Of a DNA stretch of 64,000 bases, positions 45,033 through 56,585 are shown piece by piece; position 1 is the first letter of the stretch; every line of letters starts with the position of its first letter. Origin of the DNA: Venturia oleaginea. Taxonomy: Eukaryota > Ascomycota > Dothideomycetes > Venturiales > Venturiaceae. Below the pieces are notes generated by a model. It made no database searches, was not told the DNA's origin, and worked only from the letters and a program-made list of their open reading frames with translations. A program made the translations under genes and the position numbers. Location of the stretch: positions 1 through 64,000 of the forward strand of contig JABMLP010000009.1 of assembly GCA_013176395.1 (NCBI GenBank), in the 5' to 3' direction.

Positions 45033-48000
45033 GTAGAGTAGATAGAGCAAAATTGTCAAAGGAGTCAATTGAGAGAGTAATAGTATTTTGAATTCGAACA
45101 AAGACACTGATTCACACCGTTTCTCGGATAGAAAAAGAATGGGAGCAGTTCAGACCCAAGATGCTCTCCCGCCTTTTCTACACAAATACTATAGTGAACG
45201 ATATATACTCTCTTAAAACTCTCCTTGATAATGGATCTAGCTGCTACGCATCAATAAACGAGGAGAAAGCTTCGCAGATGGACCTTGAAGTACTCCCTAT
45301 TAGTCCGCGTACTATAGGTGGAGTTCTTAAGGAAGAAGGACAGACCCAAGTGACAAAAATTGCGAAGTTGAACCTAGATTTAGGGGACTTATATGCAACG
45401 CTTTTGCTTATATAGTCCCGGGACAATTTGAGGATCTTCTACTAGGCAGGCCTTTTCTCAAGGACACCAAAGCCGTTATCAATGAATCTAAAGGTACTCT
45501 TACCTTTGCAAACGGGATTAGCATTCGCGATGCTAAATTTGAAGACAAACTTGATATACAACAAGTAGCGCCCGTAAGATTCCACCGCCTTGTCACTTCT
45601 ACACTTGAGAAAATCAAGACGCGTCTAGAGTATTGCTGTTACTCTTCGAGATATTGATATTGCCTTGAAGCCGAAAGTCCCTTTGACAACAGAGCAAATA
45701 CTGGAATTGCTACCTAAGAGGTTTCATAAGTACGCTGCTGTCTTTGATCCTAAAAGGGCCGAGAGACTACCACCGCATCGCCCTGGGATTGATCACGAAA
45801 TACCTATAGAAGAAGGAAAACCACTTCCTTGGGGACCTCTATATGGTATGGGTCGAGAACAACTCCTTGTTTTGCGAAGGACTCTTACAGAGCTACTAGA
45901 TAAAGGCTTTATCCGAGAGAGTAAATCAGTTGCTGCGTCTCCAGTTCTCTTTGTGAAGAAACCAGGAGGGGGCTTACGCTTTTGCGTAGACTACCGAGCC
46001 TTAAACGCAATTACTCGAAAGGATAGGTACCCGCTACCGTTAGTAAAAGAGACTTTACTAACCTTAGCTCGTGCTAAGTATCTTAGTAAGCTTGATGTAA
46101 ATGCTGCCTTCCACAAGATTCGAATCGCAACGGGAGATGAGTTCAAAACTGCCTTCGAACTAGATATGGTCTATTTGAATGGCTAGTTACTCCCTTTGGC
46201 TTAACCGGTGCACCTGCGTCTTTTCAACGGTATATAAACTATATCCTTCGACGATACCTAGACGAGTTCTGCTCAGCTTATCTAGACGATATAGTAATAT
46301 ACTCTTCAAAGAACCTTAAAGACCATGAAGAAAAGACTGAAAAGATACTTCAAAGCTGCCTTAACGCTGGGTTGTACCTTGATATTCGGAAGTGCGAGTT
46401 TAATACCAAACGAGTCAAGTATCTAGGCTTCGTTATAGATACTGAAACGGGCCTACACATGGATCCGGAGAAGATCAAAGCAATTAAAGAATGGGAACGT
46501 CCTACTACTCTACGAGGAGTACGTGGCTTCCTAGGCTTTACAAACTTCTACCGTGACTTGGTAAAAGATAACTCAACAATAAGGGAGCCTCTGGTTCGCC
46601 TTACAAAGAAGAATACTCCATTTTTATGGGGAAAGGAGCAAGAAGAATCTTTTCAAAAACTTAAGGCAGAGTTTTGCAAAGAACCTGTCCTGTCTGCACT
46701 TGATGAAGATAAGCCTACGCGAGTAGAACCTGATGCTTCAGGCTGGGCTTCCGGAGCAGTACTTAGTCAAAAAGATGAGCTAGGTAACTGGAAACCATGT
46801 GCTTTCTTCTCTACTAAGCACTTGCCAGCCGAATGCAATTATGATATCCACGACAAAGAACTTATGGCTATAGTCAAAGCTCTAGTCCATTGGACTAGCG
46901 AGCTACTAAGCCTAAGTAAGCCATTCATTATCCTCACAGATCACAAGAACCTTGAGAAGTTTATGGTAAAAAGGGAACTAAATGAAAGGCAAATGAGATG
47001 GGCGCAGATACTAGCTAAGTTTAACTTCAAACTAGGCTATCGCCCAGGCTCTGAATCTGTAGTTCCAGACGCCTTAACTCGAAGGGATCAAGATCTCCCA
47101 AAGGATATTCAAGACCCAAGAATCGTTGAAAGAACTAGAACGTTATTACCTCCAAAGCTTTGGATTAACGTTCTAGAGGATAAGACTCCTGCAAGAGAAG
47201 AAGCTGCCCAAGAAAATGCTCAAGAAGTAGACAAAGAACCTATCCCCTTTATACAAAATCCCTTTCTCTCAGGTGATCTAAGGGATAGATGGGAAACTGC
47301 ACTCGAAGGAGATCTAGACTACAGACGTATTTTCCAAAGCGTTCTAAAGCAAGATAGGCAGTTCCCATCTAAGCTAAAGGTTCCTACTTCTATAGGAGAT
47401 TGTAAAGTCGAAAACAACCAGCTCTACTATAGAGACCGAATCTGGTTGCCCTCCTACGAGCCTCTCTTAACAGGAGTAATTCAAGAAATACACGATTCAG
47501 TCCTATCAGGGCATCCTGGACGAGAAGCTACTATTGCTATTCTCTCCAGACAGTTCTACTGGCCGGGATTTGCTCAAGATATACGTCAGTTTATACGCAA
47601 TTGTGACGTCTGCGGAAGAACTTCAGTCTGGCGAGACAAAAAGAAAGGTTTACTTAAACCTCTTCCTGTCCCTAGCCGTATCTGGCAAGATATTTCAGTA
47701 GACTTCATAGTCGAATTACCAGAGAGCCAAAGATGCACAAGACTCTGCGTTATTACTGACCGCTTGGGTAAAGGAACTATCCTGTTCCCAGTGCCTAAAG
47801 AACAGTTTGGAGCTGAAGGATTTGCAAAACTATTTATGCAGAACTACGTAAGATTACACTGGCTTCCTAGATCTCTAGTCTCAGATAGGGACACGCAATT
47901 TGTTAATGCTTTCTGGAAAGAAGTTTGTCACCTTCTTAAGATAGAGAGAAGACTCTCTACAGCGTATCACCCTGAGACTGATGGATCTACGGAAAGAAGA

Positions 48001-48834
48001 AATCAAGAAGTTGAAGCCTATCTACGTAAGTTCTGTACATTTAGTCAGGACGACTGGGTTGAGCTCCTGCCTATTGCTCAAATATGCCTCGATAATAGAC
48101 CAAACCAAGCTACGGGCCTATCGCCTTTCTTCTTAACCCACGGTTATAACATTGAGCATATAGGAACTGTTGAAGCTCCCCAGAAAACCCCTGAGAATCC
48201 AAAAGAAAAAGCACAAGATCTTGTAGCAAAATTGAAGGACGCACAAGAATGGGCAGAAACGTCAATGGTATCAGCTCAGCAACAGCAAGAATACTACTCT
48301 AATAGAGATCGTGCTCCGGCTGACTCTTTTAAAGTGGGAGACAAAGTCTGGCTCAACCTAAAGAACGTAAAAACCCTACGTCCTTGTAAGAAACTAGACT
48401 GGATTCATGGGAAGTATACAGTTACACGAGTTATCAACTCAATGTCTTACGAGCTTGATACACCCAGAGGAATCCACAACCGATTTCATACGTCTTTACT
48501 TAGGAGAGCTGGCACAGATCCCCTACCTTCACAAATACAAGATAATACACAGCCGCCTCCTATAGTAACTGAACAAGGAGACGAGGAATACGGTATCGAG
48601 GCTATTCTAGCCGCAAGATGGCGCCGGCGAGGTCGACAACAAACACGAGAAGTCTTAGTTAAGTGGGTAGGCTACGTTGATCCTACGTGGGAACCCCTTA
48701 GCGAACTCCAACAAACTACAGCTCTGGACGCTTTTGAAAGTGCCTACGGCAACGTTCTTGAAAACGACGGACCTATACTACGCCCTCAGAGACTACGCTC
48801 ACATCGATCTACAAGAGAGGGGGGGAGGGGATAA
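45006..48834 (+). pseudogene. G2 copy 3 pol (N-terminal frameshifts)
   Basis: One-base changes near 45079, 45121, 45385, 45617, 45634 and 46155 break the protease and early RT. From 46372 to the stop at 48834 a single 820-residue open frame covers the end of RT, RNase H, integrase and chromodomain with all motifs seen in copy 1. Compared with copy 1 there are a few residue changes (for example Asp for Asn near 48049; Lys and Glu changes near 48184-48193). Confidence 0.9.
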
Positions 48835-49145
48835 TGTTAAGGGATGGAATCCTTCTCTCTAGCTTATCCATGACTGGATTTCCAATTGTTCTCTTGTTAT
48901 TCTGCAAGCTGTCATGTTCTATTTTGCAAGCTGTCATGTTCTATTTCGCAAGCTGCCATGTTCTATTTCGCAAGCTGTCACGTTTCCATTTAAAGATACT
49001 TTCTAGAAGGATCTATTGTAAGAGGAGGATTATTTATACGAGCTATCCTTCCTGTATTTACACTTTCTTCTCTGTACTTAGATACTTTGAAATACAAGCA
49101 GTCTTCTCTCACTTGCGAAACACCTTTGAGGGTTGAACTCTTACA
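48835..49145 (+). repeat. G2 copy 3 3' LTR (G1-type tail)
   Basis: 311 bp, four 22-bp units. Followed by the target duplication AAAAG and the rest of copia B. Confidence 0.95.
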
Positions 49146-50391
49146 AAAAGACCTTAAATAAGCGTTTTCAGATGACTGATCTAGGGCCGGCAAAGTTCTA
49201 TCTCGGAATGTTGCTTCACAGAGATCGCCAGAATCGCTCAATCTGCATCAATCAAACTGCATACATCACGAAGATTCTCGAGGATCACGGCTTCACCGAC
49301 TGTCACTCTAAACCCATCCCAACCAACCCATCTGCGAAGCCAGAACCTGCGGAGGAAGGTTACTGACGAGATTTCAATGTATTGAGAGAACTGCACGGGG
49401 CTTCAATTGAGAGGCGATGAAGCCACCTAATATACAGAAGATTGACGCTTTAACATCACCCCTTAATCTCTCTCTCTGAAACGCCAATGTTCGGCAATTG
49501 ACACGGCAATCTTGTCAGTTACCTTGCTGACCCTTATTTCAAAACCAAATATCAGTCTGCCGTCGGGTCACTGATGTATGCAATGCTAGGCACACGGCCA
49601 GATATCGCCTTTGCAGTCTCCCTCGTCAGTCGCTATGCAGCCAACCCGAACGCAGTACACTGGGCCCTCGTCGAGGATATCTTTCGTTACCTCAAGGGCA
49701 CTCTCTCTGCATCACTCGTCTATCAGGGCGAACTCGAAAACCTCGTCGGATTCACTGACTCTGACTGGGCCGATGACGTCAGTACAAGAAGATCAACCTC
49801 CGGATACCTTTTCAATATCGGCAGTACAGCAATTAGCTGGCAATCCAAGAGACAAGCCACGGTATCAGTCTCTACTTGCGAAGCCGAATACATTGGCCAG
49901 ATGAATGCAGCGAAAGAAGCCATCTGGCTGCAGCGATTGCTTCACGAGATCAACCCTGAATTTGGTCCATCCACTACAGTCATTTACGTCGATAACCAAG
50001 GAGCTATTGCCCTCACAAAGAACCCTCAATCTCACGGCCGAAACAAAGCCTTGGACCTCAAAAGAACACTGGATCCTCGAGAAGGTTGCCAATGGTTCAA
50101 TCATCCTCAAATATATACGCACTGCGAAGATGGTTGCTGACGGCCTCATCAAGGGACTACCGAAGCCTACTTTTGAGCTGTTCAGGGCTGCACTTGGAAT
50201 CGTAATTGACGCGATACCTTGGCCCTCATTCTGAGTCGATTGGCGACGCTTCCTCATCTGTACGTCGTCTCAATGCGGTTAGCCTACTGGCGGTCTCTCT
50301 CTCTGCCCCTTTGGCACCTCCTCCTCCCTCTGTGATATTTTTGTGTACTCACTTCATTTACACAATTTTAATCTGCTTCAAGCAGGGGGGC
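49146..50391 (+). pseudogene. Copia B pol, 3' part (RT end and RNase H)
   Basis: Starts KTLNKRFQMTDLGPAKFYLGM, the copia RT thumb region, directly continuing the RT at 43012. A decayed stretch follows (49367-49560). RNase H comes next: GTRPDIAFAVS (49590), FTDSDWADD (49750), STCEAEYIG (49870) and DNQGAIAL (49990). A frameshift near 50060 moves the tail (KMVADGLIKGLPK) to another frame that ends at 50234. Ty1/copia lineage, distinct from copia A. Confidence 0.88.
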
Positions 50392-50519
50392 TGTCAAATA
50401 AACTCATTTCATTCTATTCTCATTTGTACTAGCTCGAATTGGAGTCTCTCAATTGTATAAATATGCGGATAGCCCACACATCAATTCATACTTCAGTCTG
50501 CTTCATCTATCTTTTGACA
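50392..50519 (+). repeat. Copia B 3' LTR
   Basis: 128 bp between a G-rich polypurine tract (AGCAGGGGGG) and host-like sequence; ends TGTCAAA...TTTGACA form a perfect inverted repeat. Contains TATAAATA near 50456. The 5' partner is not in the window. Confidence 0.75.
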
Positions 50520-50596
50520 GAAAGAAGCTTAGACTAGCATCGCCCTATTTAGCTGCGAAAGCGACAACTGGTTAGGAAAAGCACTTGAATAACAGA

Positions 50597-50772
50597 TGTT
50601 ATGGGCATGGCCCATGGTTAGTATAGGCTAAGAGCCTAAGCCTGATTGAGCCTAGTATAGAGAAAGAACCTCATTGAGGTTCTCTGTTTGTAGATACCTT
50701 CACTCCTTAACTGAATCTAAACAATCTTTGGCTACGAGTATGCTGCGTCTTTCCAGCTACCGTCCCGTAATA
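50597..50772 (+). repeat. G3 5' LTR
   Basis: 176 bp, TGTTATGGG...CCCGTAATA; ends in TA instead of CA, with the boundary fixed by comparison with the 3' LTR. Contains the inverted repeat AGAACCTCA/TGAGGTTCT. The stretch AACTGAATCTA is at 50709-50719. Confidence 0.88.
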
Positions 50773-50783
50773 TAGATTCAGTT
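50773..50783 (+). other. G3 primer-binding site (self-complementary)
   Basis: TAGATTCAGTT begins at the first base after the LTR and is the exact reverse complement of 50709-50719 inside the LTR. Different sequence from G1/G2, same length and layout. Confidence 0.78.
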
Positions 50784-50806
50784 CTTTACAAACCTAGGTG
50801 TACTTG

Positions 50807-51902
50807 ATGCGTAGCAACAGTACCCTATCGACTCCTACAACCTACACCCCTACTACTGACGACGACCCAATCGCGAGCATTACGCAAGGAATCGACAAAC
50901 TCTCAATGGCTCGAGCAAATTCGCCTGACACCGTACAACAATTGGTGGCAGCTCTGACCGCAGTCAGTGTTGATGGGAACACCGGTGCAAAAGCTATTGC
51001 ATGGCCTAAATGGGACGGGAAAAGAGACAACTACACGCTGTTCAGATGGCAGATCAAGACAAAAATCACTGTTGAAAATGGGAAGCTTGGAAGCAATCAA
51101 GGAATATGCGCGAACATCTTCAACGGGCTTCCGACAGAGAAACAACAACGCGTCATCCAATGGCTAAGCAATGGAGAGCAACATGACAACTACGAACCAG
51201 AGTCCTTTATCAAGCATATGGACGACAAGTTATTAGATCATGAAGCGGAAGCTAAAGCTCTCGACGAGCTGAACAAGATTAGCCAAGGCAGCAGACAACC
51301 GTTCGAAGACTTCCGCCAGCAGTTCGAACAACTGACATCGCAAGCTGGATCCCTAGCGCCGCAAAGAGCCTCAAAGATCACTATCATGAACAACGCGCTC
51401 AACTACTCCCTCCAACAGACCTTGAAATCAGTGCGATTGTCCAGGGACGACTACGACACTTACGTAAAAGATGTACAGTACTTCGCGACGAAGACAGAGG
51501 CTCTATCCCACCAACGCCGCTATCCAAGTACGGATAAGGAGACGCCAACGACTCGAGGGAGGCCACAATCACCCCAAACAGTCAGTCGTGACGCAGAAGG
51601 CGATGTCGAAATGACTGGCATCAACGCCCTTTCAGCGCAGATCGCAGCACTGATAGCTCGGGTCGATACACTCGGAAAGGATGCGAAGAAGGACCGACGA
51701 CCTAGAGCGAAATGGCGATCCCAAACAGAGTTCTTGGCACTTATACAAGCGGGCAAATGCGGGACGCTGTAAGAAGCCCAAGCACCACCCGAACGTATGC
51801 GAATTCCGACCAGCAACACGTCCAAAGACTCAGGTCACTGCGGTAATCACACAGCATACCGATGACTCCCTACAGGAAGCCTCATCAGAGTCGGAAAACT
51901 AG
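50807..51902 (+). pseudogene. G3 gag (frameshifted at zinc knuckle)
   Basis: Open from the ATG at 50807 to 51772. Ser/Thr-rich N-terminus; capsid-like core with AIAWPKWDGKRDNYTLFRWQ, NIFNGLPTEKQQRV, and a conserved end near NNALNYSLQQTLKSVRL. One base too many near 51765 puts the CCHC knuckle (CKKPKHHPNVC) in another frame that ends at 51902. Expected role: particle protein. Core clearly related in style to G2 gag but divergent. Confidence 0.83.
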
Positions 51903-52846
51903 CTACCCTTGTGCATCGTCGCGCACGAGGGTCTGAAGTAGATGTACATGGCGAAGACATTACAAAGCTACCAGGCATAAGAGAAATCAAAGCAGCAAAG
52001 GATAGGATGGAAAGTACACCCTTCTTGATAGATACCTTGATCAACGGAACTTCTTTCACCGAATCCTTCTTTGATAACGGCTGTCTCCCTTATGCTGCTT
52101 TCAGCGAGAAGAGTGTCCAAACACTATTGTCTACCGCGCATCCCAATTGACACCAAACAATTGGCACTGGCTAAAGAGAGCCACGAGAACGGAGAAGACC
52201 TCCGTATTACGCACATGACCTACGCTACAATCGACATTGATGGTCGAGCAGAGCGAGTCTATGGGTATATAGTGAAAGGATTGAGCTTCCCTATTATCCT
52301 AGGCAAGGCATGGGCAGAGAGAAACTGGGTGCGATATATAGCAGCTAAGAGAAAGCTGCTTATTGGTCAAGGATCCCAGCGCATCACGGTAAGAGAAAAG
52401 GGGTGGCTAGAACAGAACACCAAAGCGCGAGACCGGCTCGCTCACGTGCGGGCGGCTTGTCTAGTGTCAGGATCTGTATTTGCAGCTATTGTTGGAAGGG
52501 CCCAGCGACGGTTGAGAAGAGATGGACCGGATAGGTACACAAGTGCTGGCTATCTCGATGTCGGATATCAACAAGGCCCTAAGCAAGTTAGCAGAAAGAA
52601 AACAGAGAAAGACTGAGGAAGAAATCCGACAAGAGATACCAGAAGAAATAGCAGAGCATGCTGATGCCTTTCTCGACGACGAAGACGGAGAGATCGCGCC
52701 CCATCAAGAGGGTCGCGATCACGTTATCGAATTGATACGAGATGAACAAGATCGCGAGGCAGAAGTTCCTTGGGGCCCATTATACGGCATGTCGAGGGAA
52801 GAGCTATTAGTCCTACGAAAAACACTTTCGGACTATATGGACAAGG
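51903..52846 (+). pseudogene. G3 protease and pol linker
   Basis: Protease with FDNGCLPYAAFS (about 52070-52105), followed by a frame change near 52100 and the rest of the domain (VYGYIVKGLSFPIILGKAW, about 52258-52317). Then the linker to RT ([32 protein letters not shown]) up to the solo LTR. The active-site triad is again DNG. Confidence 0.82.
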
Positions 52847-53127
52847 TGTAAGAGTTCAACTCTCAAAGGTGTTTCGCAAGTGAGAGAAAACTGCTTGTAT
52901 TTCGAAGTATCTAAGTACAGAGAAGAATGTGTAAGTGTAGGAAGGACGACTAGTATATATGTCCTCCGTATAAGAAAAAAGGACATGCTGTCCAGACAAG
53001 TATGGAAAGGAATAGAAATACATGTGAAACAATCCTCAAACAATCCCTGCTAGGCGCACGTGAAAGACTACCAGGTAGTGCTAAGAATCCATCCAGGATA
53101 AGTTGAGAAAGGATCTATCCTTTGACA
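52847..53127 (+). repeat. Solo G1-type LTR in G3, with target duplication
   Basis: 281 bp in minus orientation (TGTAAGAGTT at the left, TTTGACA at the right), flanked by CAAGG at 52842-52846 and 53128-53132. Subtype of the LTR at 4078-4358. It proves that G1-type LTRs inserted as real elements with 5-bp duplication. Confidence 0.95.
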
Positions 53128-56100
53128 CAAGGGCTGGATACGCGCCAGCAACTCACCAGCGGCAGCCCCAGTCTTATTTATAAGGAAACCAGGTGGAGGC
53201 ATTCGGATGTGTGTAGACTATCGGGCACTGAATCGAATCACTCGATCGGACCGCTACCCATTGCCACTAATCCGAGAAACCCTACGAAATCTAGCAACAG
53301 CGCGTTGGTACACCAAACTTGACGTCAGAGCGGCATTTCATCGGCTCCGCATCAAGCACGGCGATGAGTGGACAACGGCTTTTCGCACTCGATTTGGACT
53401 ATTCGAATTGCTAGTTACCCCCTTCGGACTAGCTGGCGCACCCGCGAGCTTCCAACGATACATCAACGGAGTCCTACGGGAATCCCTAGATATCTGCTGA
53501 TTAGCCTACATGGACGATGTCTTGATATGGAGCGACGGCGACTATCTGGATCACATGGTTAAGGTTAACCAAATTCTTGCCAAGCTCAAGACTGCTGGAC
53601 TTCGGCTAGACTTAAGCAAGTGCGAGTTTGCTATTAAGGAGGACAAATATCTGGGGTTCATTATCACTGCAGGAGAAGGGATCAAAGTCGACCCAGAGAA
53701 AGTTGCCGCGATTAAAGAATGGGAGGCTCCAGTCAATATCACAGGCATACGCTCCTTTCTAGGCTTTGCAAATTTCTACCGAGACTTCATCAACAACTTC
53801 TCAGAGCTCTCCGACCCCTTAATCAAGTTAACACGGAAGGCCGTCGCTTTTGTCTGGAACAAAGAACATGAGAACGCCTTTCAAGTCTTGAAGGAGCTAT
53901 TCATCTCCGCCCCAATACTGGCTCACTGGAATCCAGACCTGAATACGGTACTCGAATGCGACTGCTCTGGCTACGCGCTGGGAGGCACGTTGTCGCAGAA
54001 GGATACAAAAGGAAAACTACGACCAGTAGCATACTTCTCCCGCAAGTTCACTGCGGTTGAATGTAGCTACGAGATTCACGATAAGGAATTACTGGCAGTA
54101 ATCAAGTCCATTGAACACTGGAGAGGAGAACTACGCAGTGTTGCAGCACCTTTCAAAGTCCTTACCGATCACAAGAATCTCCGCTACTTTATGACAATGC
54201 AGCGTTTGTCAGAGAGACAAGCAAGATGGTCGCTAATTCTATCTGAGTACCAATTCCAGCTGGAATTTCGCGTCGGAAAACTAGCGCAAAGACCAGACGC
54301 ACTATCAAGAAGACATCAGGATATGCCACATGACAAGAACGACGAGAGACTACAAGGGCGAGTGGCCCATTTGATCAAGGACGAATGGCTTCCTCCTCTT
54401 TCCGAGAGGACGACCGAGACAATCGCAATACAAGCCCTTATCTGCCCAGTCAATACACCGAATACATCCAATAGTACATGGGACGTTATACGGGAGCCCC
54501 AGCAAAATACTGGACTGGACGGTCGACACCAGCTGACTGCCGAAAACGGTCAACACCGGTCCACTACTAGGTACGGTCAAAATCGGTCAGTTGCAAAAGG
54601 ATGCGATCTTTTCGAGAAACTAGAGTTACAACTTCTCTGGGATCGCGCAATAGCAGAGGACCAATCCTACCAAGCTATTCATACAGCTATATTTACTAGT
54701 GAACGTCCCTTTCCTCCAGAGCTCAAGTTGTCGGTACAGCTACCCGAATGCGAAGTAGACGACCACGGCGCGGTCACGAGAAGAGGAATTCTATGGGTAC
54801 CAGATTGGGAACCGCTGCGAACAACGCTGGTCCAACAAACTCACGATTCCCATATTACTGGACTCCCAGAGAGAGATAGCACGCTTGCAATTCTATCCAG
54901 AAGTTTCTTTTGGCCCCAACAATACAAGACAGTCCGACAGTTTGTACGTAATTGCGACGTATGTGGGAGAACAGGAATATGGCGTGATAAGAAGCGAGGT
55001 CTTCTGAAACCACTACCAATCTCGGCCCGTTTCCACAGCGAGCTATCAATCGGTTTCATGACTGATTTGCCCGCGGAGGAAAACGGCCCAAAATACCTCA
55101 TGGTTATCACAGATCGCCTCCTCAAAAGTGTTACGTTGGAGACTATGACTACAATGAGCGCCAAAGAGTGCGCGAAAAGGTTCTTACAATGCCACTATCG
55201 CTACCACGGATTTCCCATGGCATTGACGTCGGACAGAGACAGCAATTGGACAGGTCGTTTTTGGAGGAAGCTTTGCGAACTTACAAAGATTGAGAAGAGA
55301 CTCTCTACAGCTTTTCATCCACAGACCGATGGCGCGACCAAGCGTATTAACCAGGAAGTTCTACGCTATCTCCGCGCCTTCATCGCATACTCCCAACTAG
55401 ACTGGCCAACGCTACTACCTACGGCTATGTTAGCACTGAATAATCGTGACTTTTCAGTCACAGGGATGAGTCCATTCTATCTAACCCACGGCTATCATGC
55501 GGAACCAATCCAGAGAGTACAACGAATCTCACCTAGTAACTCGCCAACAGCCGATGCCGATACCTTTGTGCAACGAATAGAAGAGGCACAGGAATATGCA
55601 CAGGCAGCAATGGCCTGGTCCCAGCAGAAAATGGAGAACGACGCCAACAGGTTACGTCAAGCTGCCGAAACGTTAAAAAAGGGCGACAAAGTCTGGTTGA
55701 ACCTTAGGAATATCAATACTCCGCAGCTATCAAAGAAACTGTCGTGGACGCAAGCCAAATACACTGTCGAGAACCAGATCTCCCCGATGGTATACGAGCT
55801 GGCTGACCTGCCAAGTGGTATCCATAACCGTTTCCACGTTGACCTACTCCGCCGAGCTGCAACCAATACACTGCCCTCACAAGAAACCGATGATACCCAG
55901 CCGCCACCATTAGTGCCTCAAACCGAAGAAATAGAGGCTGAGTTTGAAGTAGAACGTATACTTCGCGCAGAGAAGAAACGGGTTGGGCGAGGCTGGGTTC
56001 GTTAGCTATTAATCAAATGGAAAGGCTATGCAGATCCCGATTGGCAGCCACGTTCATTATTTACAGAAGTCGAGGACTTAGACCGCTTCGAGACGGAGTA

Positions 56101-56275
56101 TGGCAAGGGCGACGGTGTCGGCGAAGATATAGGAGCTCAAACAGGGGCCCGAAGAAACCGAGTAGCGGTGGCCAGCGCCTTCGAATCTGCTACAAGCTGG
56201 CAGAAGCGATGTATGGCGTTTGTCTGTCTAATTATCCCACCTACCACACTCTCTTTAGTCCTGTACACCCGGTAA
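53128..56275 (+). pseudogene. G3 pol: RT, RNase H, integrase, chromodomain
   Basis: RT with [18 protein letters not shown] (53175) and AYMDDVL (53505), interrupted by TGA at about 53497. From 53510 to 56005 one open frame covers the rest of RT, RNase H (CDCSGYALGGTLSQK), the integrase finger (HDSHITGLPERD...CDVCGR; the second His position is Leu) and the catalytic core (IGFMTDLP, SDRDSNW, TDGATKRINQEV, where the expected catalytic Glu is Lys). The chromodomain (FEVERILRAEKK, LLIKWKGYADPDWQP) is split by TAG at 56003-56005. The loss of the Glu and His means the integrase would be inactive. Polypurine tract AAAAAGGGGGG then TAA at 56274-56287. Confidence 0.9.
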
Positions 56276-56287
56276 AAAGGGGGGTAA

Positions 56288-56463
56288 TGTTATGGGCATG
56301 GCCCATGGTTGGTATAGGCTAAGAGCCTAAGCCTGATTGAGTCTAGTATAGAGATAGAACCTCATTAAGGTTCTCTGTTTGTAGCTATCTTCACTCCTTA
56401 ACTGAATCTAAACAATCTTTGGCTACGAGTATGCTGCGTCTTTCCAGCTACCGTCCCGCAATA
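56288..56463 (+). repeat. G3 3' LTR
   Basis: 176 bp, about seven differences from the 5' LTR; ends CCCGCAATA. Confidence 0.88.
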
Positions 56464-56583
56464 CTACCCTCTCTATTCTAGCTCGCGTAGTATAACCTGA
56501 ATCAAGTAAGCCTTCCCCCATAAGTACTTCGACTCTACCTACAGAATAGCTTACTGAGAGTATCGTAGTTACAAGACAAACGA
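56464..56583. other. Spacer between G3 and pogo element
   Basis: About 120 bp without recognisable content; probably old host DNA. Confidence 0.5.
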
Positions 56584-56585
56584 TA

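Larger units (their letters stand above)
16172..49145 (+). repeat. Tandem array of three ~11-kb composite units
   Basis: Units at about 16172-27193, 27194-38020 and 38021-49145. Each holds G1 3' part, G1 LTR, segment U, copia B 5' part and a whole G2. Gag starts lie at 22028, 32853 and 43985, spacing 10825 and 11132. The junctions between units differ: G2 LTR end to G1 base equivalent 16172 (unit 2) or 16047 (unit 3). Only the last G2 is flanked by a target duplication. Identity between units is very high, broken mostly by one-base indels. Confidence 0.9.
43013..49145 (+). mobile_element. Ty3/gypsy chromovirus G2, copy 3, with target duplication
   Basis: 6.13 kb. Flanked by AAAAG at 43008-43012 and 49146-49150, and the copia B reading continues across it, so this is a genuine insertion site. 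The left half holds many one-base indels; the right half from about 46200 has none that break the frame. Confidence 0.94.
50597..56463 (+). mobile_element. Ty3/gypsy chromovirus G3 (both LTRs, decayed)
   Basis: 5.87 kb. The two 176-bp LTRs differ at about seven positions, so it is older than the G2 copies. A self-complementary primer site follows the 5' LTR. All domains are traceable, but gag, protease and pol are broken by frameshifts, stops and a solo LTR. The flanks (ACAGA and CTACC) show no target duplication. Confidence 0.9.
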
